This document shows, in pieces, positions 59,167 to 64,000 of a stretch of 64,000 nucleotides of DNA (position 1 is its first letter; every line of letters begins with the position of its first letter). The notes beneath the pieces were generated by a model, which saw only the letters and a list, made by a program, of their open reading frames with translations, did no database searches and was not told the origin of the DNA. The position numbers were made by a program, and so were the translations under genes. The DNA comes from JBALVT01 sp036960305 (GTDB lineage Bacteria > Pseudomonadota > Gammaproteobacteria > Pseudomonadales > Halieaceae), in assembly GCA_036960305.1 (NCBI GenBank), contig JBALWA010000004.1:62001-126000 (forward strand), read 5' to 3'.

Positions 59167-61355
59167 TATGAGGCCTCCGTCTGCGGTTTGCGCACTTTGC
59201 TCAGGGCCACCGGTATGGTGCTTTGTCTCGGAATACCCGAGTAGCGGGTCACATGGCTCAGGTTGCTGATCAGGCGGTTGGTGTTGCTGCCCATTGCCCG
59301 CACCTGGGCGTCCCCTCCGTCCGCGTCGTCAGGTGAAACACCCCAACAGTGCGCCATTGCCACCACGCCGGGTCGCATATCGTCGCTGGCCTGGGCCACG
59401 GCAGGAATTCGGCCATGGGCCGAGCTCAGTTCGATGATCTCGCCATCGGCGATGCCCAGTTCAGCGAGATCTGAGGAGTGGATGTAGGCGGGGTTGGTTG
59501 TACTCTTCTGTTTCAGCAGGCTCAGTTCCGGCCCGGTGGAGTTATAGGTGTACTTCATTCGGCGACTGACCAACATTAGAGGGTAGTCCACTGGCTGCTG
59601 GGCAGAGAGATCTGCAAAGGCTGCGTCCAGTTCTTCTGCAATGTCTTCGGGAAAGAGTTGCATATAGCCCCGGGTCTCTGGATCCATCGGCTGCAGTATT
59701 ACATCATCCACTGCGTGTACTGTGCCGCCGTCAGCAGCCCGTATGGTTTCCAGCGGAACCCGTGAGCCTGCGGTCAGCGTTTTGAGTAAATCAAATTTCG
59801 CGGGCTTTGATTGCATGTCGATGGGGCCGTTGTCCATGGCCAGTTCCAGGCCCATGCGCTTGCCGATTTCCCAGAAGAACTCCCACTCCTCAATTTTGTC
59901 GCCCTCAGCTTCTACCACCGTTTCGGTGTATTGGCTGTAGGGCTGTTCGTGCCAGATATCGGTGAGAAGCGTGACGTCTTCTCTTTCAAGGCAGATTTTG
60001 GGTGCCAGAACATAGTCTGCCATCTTTGCGGTGGCGGCCATTTTGATGTCGATACACACCAGTAAATCCAGGCCAGCAAGTGCAGCCTGGGCTTTTTCCT
60101 GGTCGGGCCAGGCCAACAGGGGGTTTCCACCTACACAGATAAGCGCCTTGATTTGCCCGTCGCCCGGCTTCAGCATTTCGTCACTTATTGCCCCGGTAGG
60201 CATTTCTTTCATCGGCCCGTAGGGAGAAAGTACAAACACCTCTCCGATATCGTCTGAAATCCGGCTGCGTACGCCGTCTTTTAACCACTGGGGTTGGGGT
60301 GAGGTGGCCTGGGCAGCCCTGGGTCCTTCCGGGGTTAATACGCCGGGATTGGGCAACCGTTCTCCCTCGCGATAATGTCGCCCGCAAATGGCGTTGAGAC
60401 ACTGTACGAGATGCTGCAGCAGGTTGGCATGGGGTCCCATTTCCGGGCCGGTACCGGTCACAGCTGAGCCTCGGGTGCCGCGGCCGAATATTCGCGCAGC
60501 CTCAAAAATTTGCTCTTCTTCCAGTCCTGCTGCTACCGCCACATGGGAGGGTGTAAAGGTTTGTACGGCGGTGCGCAGTTCTTCAAAGCCGTGTATGTGC
60601 TGATCGCAGAATTCCGCGTCGTACAGGTCTTCTTCAATGATGACCTGGATCAGGCTGGCGACAATGGCCGCATCGTAGCCTGGTTTCGCCTGCAGGTGCA
60701 GATCGGAGCGCCTGGCAACTTCCGAACTCCTGGGGTCAATGCAAATCACTTTTAGCCCGCGCTTCTGGCCCTCGCGCAAGGCGTTGGCCGGACTGAAGGA
60801 CGGGATGCCCCCGGGAATGGAAAAATGTGATACCAGGGTGTTATTGCCGATGATGAGCGAGACATCGGAGTCGCTCCACATATGGCTGCCACCGTTCCAC
60901 CACCCCATGCGGGCGGGACCAATGGCAACCTTGGCGGGTTGATCAATGGTAATACTGGTGTAATAGGAGGGCGAATCAATGGCCTCGTGCCAGGCGCGTG
61001 CCAGCGCGTGTGAGGCAGAGTTCTGGAAGGAGTAGGTGCCGTTGTAGCTGGCGATGCTCCTGGGGCCATAACGCTTGAGGATGTCCTCCAGCTTGGCCGA
61101 TATTTCGTCTAGTGCGGTGGCCGTAGCGATGGCCTCAAAAGTGCCGTCAGCGGCTTTTTTCTGTGATTCCTGCAGGCGCTGCGGGTGGTAAATCTGTTCG
61201 CTGAGTTGGCGCCCCTTGATACAGGTATAGCCACCGTAGACGGCGTTGTCGGTATCCGGTGCCAGTGCAATCAGGCGATTGTCTTCAACCGTTGCCACCA
61301 TGGGGCAGTAGGCGTGGCAAAAGCGGCAGTATGTCTTGACCTGTTTCTGTGCCAT
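59166..61355 (-). CDS. Molybdopterin-dependent oxidoreductase (DMSO reductase family)
   Basis: A 729-residue catalytic-subunit-like protein. The N-terminal [4Fe-4S] motif is CRFCHAYCPM ... YTCIKGRQL (Cx2Cx3Cx27C). The bis-MGD fold is visible in SLIIGNNTLVSHFS, GLKVICIDPRSSEVARRSD and VCVGGNPLLAWP-like segments (ICVGGNPLLAWP), with a C-terminal dinucleotide-binding domain (LTIxHR-type YPLMLVSRRMKYTYNS). There is no twin-arginine signal, so it is cytosolic. No electron-transfer subunit is encoded nearby. I could not identify a Cys or Sec at the usual Mo-ligand position. Substrate unknown. Confidence 0.88.
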   Translation of the reverse strand: MAQKQVKTYCRFCHAYCPMVATVEDNRLIALAPDTDNAVYGGYTCIKGRQLSEQIYHPQRLQESQKKAADGTFEAIATATALDEISAKLEDILKRYGPRSIASYNGTYSFQNSASHALARAWHEAIDSPSYYTSITIDQPAKVAIGPARMGWWNGGSHMWSDSDVSLIIGNNTLVSHFSIPGGIPSFSPANALREGQKRGLKVICIDPRSSEVARRSDLHLQAKPGYDAAIVASLIQVIIEEDLYDAEFCDQHIHGFEELRTAVQTFTPSHVAVAAGLEEEQIFEAARIFGRGTRGSAVTGTGPEMGPHANLLQHLVQCLNAICGRHYREGERLPNPGVLTPEGPRAAQATSPQPQWLKDGVRSRISDDIGEVFVLSPYGPMKEMPTGAISDEMLKPGDGQIKALICVGGNPLLAWPDQEKAQAALAGLDLLVCIDIKMAATAKMADYVLAPKICLEREDVTLLTDIWHEQPYSQYTETVVEAEGDKIEEWEFFWEIGKRMGLELAMDNGPIDMQSKPAKFDLLKTLTAGSRVPLETIRAADGGTVHAVDDVILQPMDPETRGYMQLFPEDIAEELDAAFADLSAQQPVDYPLMLVSRRMKYTYNSTGPELSLLKQKSTTNPAYIHSSDLAELGIADGEIIELSSAHGRIPAVAQASDDMRPGVVAMAHCWGVSPDDADGGDAQVRAMGSNTNRLISNLSHVTRYSGIPRQSTIPVALSKVRKPQTEAS

Positions 61356-61370
61356 AGGTTGGCTCGTTCT

Positions 61371-61805
61371 CTATAGTTCGGGTAAAGGGGTGTATTGCCC
61401 GCTGAGGTCAGCCGGGCCGCTGTAAAGCACATTGTAGGTCCTGCTTTGGTAGAGCCACTGTCCGTCCACGCGGCGGTATTGATCGAGATAGCGACTGATC
61501 ATGGAGCTGGCTTCGCCTGCAGTGGTTCGCGTGTGCTCCTGCAGGTACCAGTGACCTGTGGCGGTGTCACCATCAATTTCAAACTGGCAGGAGCTTGGGA
61601 TGAGCAGCGCGAAATCAAAACCCTCAAGCACCTGTTGCCACAATGCGTAGATGTTGTCTCTGCCTGTGATGTCCATGCCCATGATGCTCCACACACCATC
61701 CTCGGCCCAGGTGGCAGCCCAGACGGCGCCGTCACGTCGATTGGCGGCATCCACATAACTGGCCATCAGATCCCTGAGGGCATATTCATCTGCGAGAGCT
61801 TTCAC
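61371..61805 (-). CDS. SnoaL/NTF2-like protein
   Basis: A 144-residue alpha+beta cone-fold protein: DEYALRDLMASYVDAANRRDGAVWAATWAEDGVW, ITGRDNIYALWQQ and ATGHWYLQEHTRT. Relatives act as small cyclases, isomerases, dehydratases or binding proteins. It is the first gene of the minus-strand unit followed by the molybdopterin oxidoreductase after 15 bases. A role on a cleaved terpenoid product is possible but unproven. Confidence 0.85.
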   Translation of the reverse strand: MKALADEYALRDLMASYVDAANRRDGAVWAATWAEDGVWSIMGMDITGRDNIYALWQQVLEGFDFALLIPSSCQFEIDGDTATGHWYLQEHTRTTAGEASSMISRYLDQYRRVDGQWLYQSRTYNVLYSGPADLSGQYTPLPEL

Positions 61806-61954
61806 TGTAGTACACCTTTATTACCATTCTTATGGGCCTACTTTACTCCCAGCGCGACAAAAAAGAAACAAACGAGACTGTTTTTATATGAAGGCCGATG
61901 CTAACATCCCTGAAGCTAATTTGATCATAAAGTTAATAGCAGAGGGATTGTTCC
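61806..61954. promoter_or_regulatory. Divergent promoter region, SnoaL-like gene and CCD2
   Basis: A 149-base divergent gap with an A/T-rich centre (61858-61890) that includes the dyad listed at 61866-61883. CCD2 has an AGAGGG ribosome-binding site before its ATG. I cannot fix a -35/-10 pair with confidence. Confidence 0.45.
61866..61883. promoter_or_regulatory. Shared dyad, site 2 (AAACA-N8-TGTTT)
   Basis: AAACA (61866-61870) and TGTTT (61879-61883) with an 8-base spacer, centred about 80 bases upstream of the CCD2 ATG. It matches site 1 upstream of CCD1 in both half-sites and spacing. The spacer bases differ, which is expected of an operator but not of copied DNA. Confidence 0.5.
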
Positions 61955-63361
61955 ATGGACTTAAGTGCATTTCCGTACCTTCAGGGTAACTACGCGCCCG
62001 TCTCCGAAGAGCGTGATGTCGACAACAGTGAGCTGCGGGTCGAAGGGAAAATCCCGGAAAAGCTGACCGGGGCCTTTATGCGCGACGGCGCCAATGTTGC
62101 CTACCAGCCTAACCACTATGTCTACCCGCTCGATGGCGACGGTATGGTTCATGCGATGTACCTTAGCAACGGCAAGGCCCATTATCGTAACCGTTGGGTG
62201 CAAACCAGTCACCTGAAGACCGAGCGCCAATTCGACCGAACGATCTATGGCAGTGTGGGGAAGTTGTTGGAAGTACCAGCGGAGGTTATTGCCGCAGGTG
62301 GCGAGCCGAGCCCTGTTCGCAATACCGCCAATACCAATGTTTTGTTACATGGAGGCAAGTTGTTTGCCCTATGGGAGGGGGGCTTCCCGCACCTGCTTAA
62401 TGCTGACCTGTCTACCGTTGGCTTGTACGACTACGACGGTGCGTTGAAACCCGGGGAGGCGCTCACAGCCCACCCTAAAATTTGCCCGGACACCGGCCAG
62501 CTGATTTCCTGTACGCAGCGCCTCGACAGCCCCGATTACTGTGTGCGGATTTTTGATGCCGATGGCCAGCATATGAAATCGATTCCCGTTGAGTTTACGC
62601 GCAAAGGCATTGTTCACGACCTGCAGATTACTGAAAACTATGTCGTGATCTTCTACGCGCCCGGCTTTCACAATATGGAAAAAGCGATGAAGGGCGAAGA
62701 TCCCTTTGAATGGGAGCCCGAACTGGGCACGCGTATTATTGCCATTCCACGGGATGGCAGCGGTAAGAATCTGGAATTTGAGACCGATGCATTTTTCAGT
62801 TGGCATTTTTGCAATGGTTTCGAGCAAGATGGAAAAATCATTATTGATTACGTGTGGATAAATTCTATGCCGTTCACCCAGGCCCAGGGCACGGGCGTGG
62901 AGAAACAGCCGCGAAGAATGTACCACATGACCCTGGACATGGAGACCCGGGAGGTGACCAATGACCAGTTCTCCGATGTGTTTTGTGAGTTTTCCAGAGT
63001 GGATGAGCGACGTATGGGTAAACCTTATCGCTTTGGGTTTGCCGCGGCCTCGAACGTGGAGTGGGGCGATGCCCACGGTTACAACTGTACCGGTCGTTTT
63101 GATTTCCCAAGTGGCGAGACGAAGCTGTGGGACTATGGTCCCGAGGCCAATGCCGGAGAGCCGGTGTATGTTCCTGACCCCGATAGCGAACGCGAAGAAG
63201 ATGGCTGGGTGATGTGTTTTGTTTTTAATCCGGGGGAGGGCGCCTTCCTGTCGATACTGAAGGCGGGAGAATGGGATAAGGGACCGGTGGCGAAAATCCA
63301 TATCCCCGGACGGGTCCCCAATGGCTTTCATGCCAACTGGATGCAGGGCCTGACACTATAA
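61955..63361 (+). CDS. Carotenoid-cleavage-type oxygenase (CCD2)
   Basis: A 468-residue paralogue of CCD1 with the same fold. The four iron-binding histidines are at His173 (LTAHPKICP), His221 (IVHDLQIT), His284 (FSWHFCNGF) and His459 (NGFHANW). DGDGMVHAMYL and GAFMRDGAN are the family signatures. The two proteins differ widely outside these motifs, so they may act on different substrates or successive bonds. The downstream SDR begins 52 bases later on the same strand. Confidence 0.92.
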   Translation: MDLSAFPYLQGNYAPVSEERDVDNSELRVEGKIPEKLTGAFMRDGANVAYQPNHYVYPLDGDGMVHAMYLSNGKAHYRNRWVQTSHLKTERQFDRTIYGSVGKLLEVPAEVIAAGGEPSPVRNTANTNVLLHGGKLFALWEGGFPHLLNADLSTVGLYDYDGALKPGEALTAHPKICPDTGQLISCTQRLDSPDYCVRIFDADGQHMKSIPVEFTRKGIVHDLQITENYVVIFYAPGFHNMEKAMKGEDPFEWEPELGTRIIAIPRDGSGKNLEFETDAFFSWHFCNGFEQDGKIIIDYVWINSMPFTQAQGTGVEKQPRRMYHMTLDMETREVTNDQFSDVFCEFSRVDERRMGKPYRFGFAAASNVEWGDAHGYNCTGRFDFPSGETKLWDYGPEANAGEPVYVPDPDSEREEDGWVMCFVFNPGEGAFLSILKAGEWDKGPVAKIHIPGRVPNGFHANWMQGLTL

Positions 63362-63412
63362 CGCGGGCTGCTCCGGGCAACGACAAACTGAATTCATAAC
63401 AGGTGGAATAAA

Positions 63413-64000
63413 ATGGGTACATTAACGGGCAAGACGGCAGTGGTATTGGGCGCCTCTGGCGAGAGCAACTTTGGCTCCGCCATCGCCAGGCGACTGGCTG
63501 CGGAAGGCGCCAATGTAGTGGTAGCTGCCCGTCGGCAGGAACCGCTGCAGGCACTGGCTGCCGAGCTGGGTGGTTTTGCTGTGGCCTGCGATGCGACCGA
63601 TGAAGTTCAATTACACCATTTGTTTGCCGCAGCGACAGAGCAGTATGGCGGGGTCGACATCGCGGTATTCTCCGCCGGTACCCACGCGGCTGCTACCATT
63701 GCCGAGCTGGATGCTGACGCCATTCGGCCCACGCTGGAAGTCAGTTTTATCGGCGCTCTTTTGTTCTTTAAACATGCAGCGGCAAGTTTGACTGATGGGG
63801 GATCAGTTATTACGGTCTCCTCTTTAACTGCGCGTTTGCCTGGCCCAGGACTGGCGGTTTATTCCGGTGCTCGGGCGGGTATCGATTACGTGATCAAGGT
63901 GGCAGCCCAGGAATATCAGGCCAAGAGAATACGTTTCAACTCGATTGCTGCGGGGCTGATTAACACCGATATGACGGCGGGCTTTTTCGGTATGGATGCG
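63413..64000 (+). CDS. SDR-family oxidoreductase with altered catalytic lysine (partial)
   Basis: The first 196 residues of an SDR, cut by the right window edge. It starts MGTLTGKTAVVLGASGESNFGSAIARRL, with a changed cofactor loop (GASGESNFG rather than TGxxxGIG). The usual NAG reads SAG (87-89). The catalytic Ser is at about 137. The YxxxK motif reads Y150-SGA-R154, so lysine is replaced by arginine. Activity is therefore uncertain. It follows CCD2 and is probably cotranscribed with it. Confidence 0.88.
   Translation, partial: MGTLTGKTAVVLGASGESNFGSAIARRLAAEGANVVVAARRQEPLQALAAELGGFAVACDATDEVQLHHLFAAATEQYGGVDIAVFSAGTHAAATIAELDADAIRPTLEVSFIGALLFFKHAAASLTDGGSVITVSSLTARLPGPGLAVYSGARAGIDYVIKVAAQEYQAKRIRFNSIAAGLINTDMTAGFFGMDA

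Noticed and set aside
62369..63331. Minus-strand open frame of 320 codons inside CCD2
   Set aside because: It is antisense to a gene with all four iron-binding histidines conserved; it shows no protein signature.
1..64000. Insertion sequences, integrases or prophage genes
   Set aside because: No transposase, integrase, phage structural gene or rRNA was found anywhere in the window.

Overview
The window looks like the chromosome of a marine-type gammaproteobacterium. A placement near the Spongiibacteraceae/Halieaceae (the old OM60/BD1-7 neighbourhood) or other pseudomonad-like Gammaproteobacteria is an inference from gene order and protein flavour only. Two conserved blocks have Pseudomonas-like order: proA-nadD-rsfS-rlmH-mrdA-rodA-mltB-rlpA-dacA-ybeD-lipB at the left edge, and aspS-yebC-ruvCAB-ybgC-tolQRAB-pal-cpoB-queE-queC-tRNA-Lys in the middle. 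The DNA is moderately GC-rich and densely coding.

Layout. 1-9050: NAD synthesis, ribosome silencing and 23S methylation, rod-shape peptidoglycan synthesis, septal and wall hydrolases, lipoate transfer. 9060-13996: a RegB/RegA-type redox two-component pair, a soluble winged-helix/TPR regulator, and a divergent DsrE-methyltransferase pair. 14089-28813: a mixed stretch with prfC, an acyl desaturase, a MATE exporter, a nuclease-fold protein, a glutamine-synthetase-like ligase with a LuxR regulator, a PpiC-HupE pair, an AraC regulator, a lytic transglycosylase, proS, and an HU protein with a long histone-H1-like tail. 29011-40935: the aspS/ruv/tol-pal/queuosine block, closed by tRNA-Lys(UUU) and a very strong symmetric terminator. 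40981-41122: an unusual multi-hairpin element whose 3' arm echoes the tRNA-Lys 3' end. From 41138 to the end the content becomes accessory.

The accessory part has two themes. The first (46161-51339) is neutral-lipid storage: a four-gene minus-strand operon of hemerythrin-like protein, HSL-type esterase, wax ester synthase/DGAT and SDR, converging on an LLM-class flavin oxidoreductase. The second (51554-64000) appears to be a catabolic region built around two paralogous carotenoid-cleavage-type oxygenases, each the plus-strand gene of a divergent pair. CCD1 is opposite a cysteine-motif protein (C-terminus like the D27 carotene isomerase or ATC hydrolase families), a small coiled-coil protein and an SDR. 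CCD2, followed by an unusual SDR, is opposite a SnoaL-like protein, a molybdopterin oxidoreductase, an LLM oxidoreductase, a TetR regulator and a nitroreductase.

Both divergent intergenic regions contain the same dyad, AAACA-N8-TGTTT, about 70 bp upstream of the oxygenase start. This suggests that one regulator, most simply the TetR encoded in the second unit, controls both. I propose this two-oxygenase regulon, with an acyl-CoA synthetase beside it, as the candidate undescribed system: a pathway that cleaves a carotenoid, apocarotenoid or stilbene-like substrate and oxidises the products. The substrate cannot be read from the sequence.
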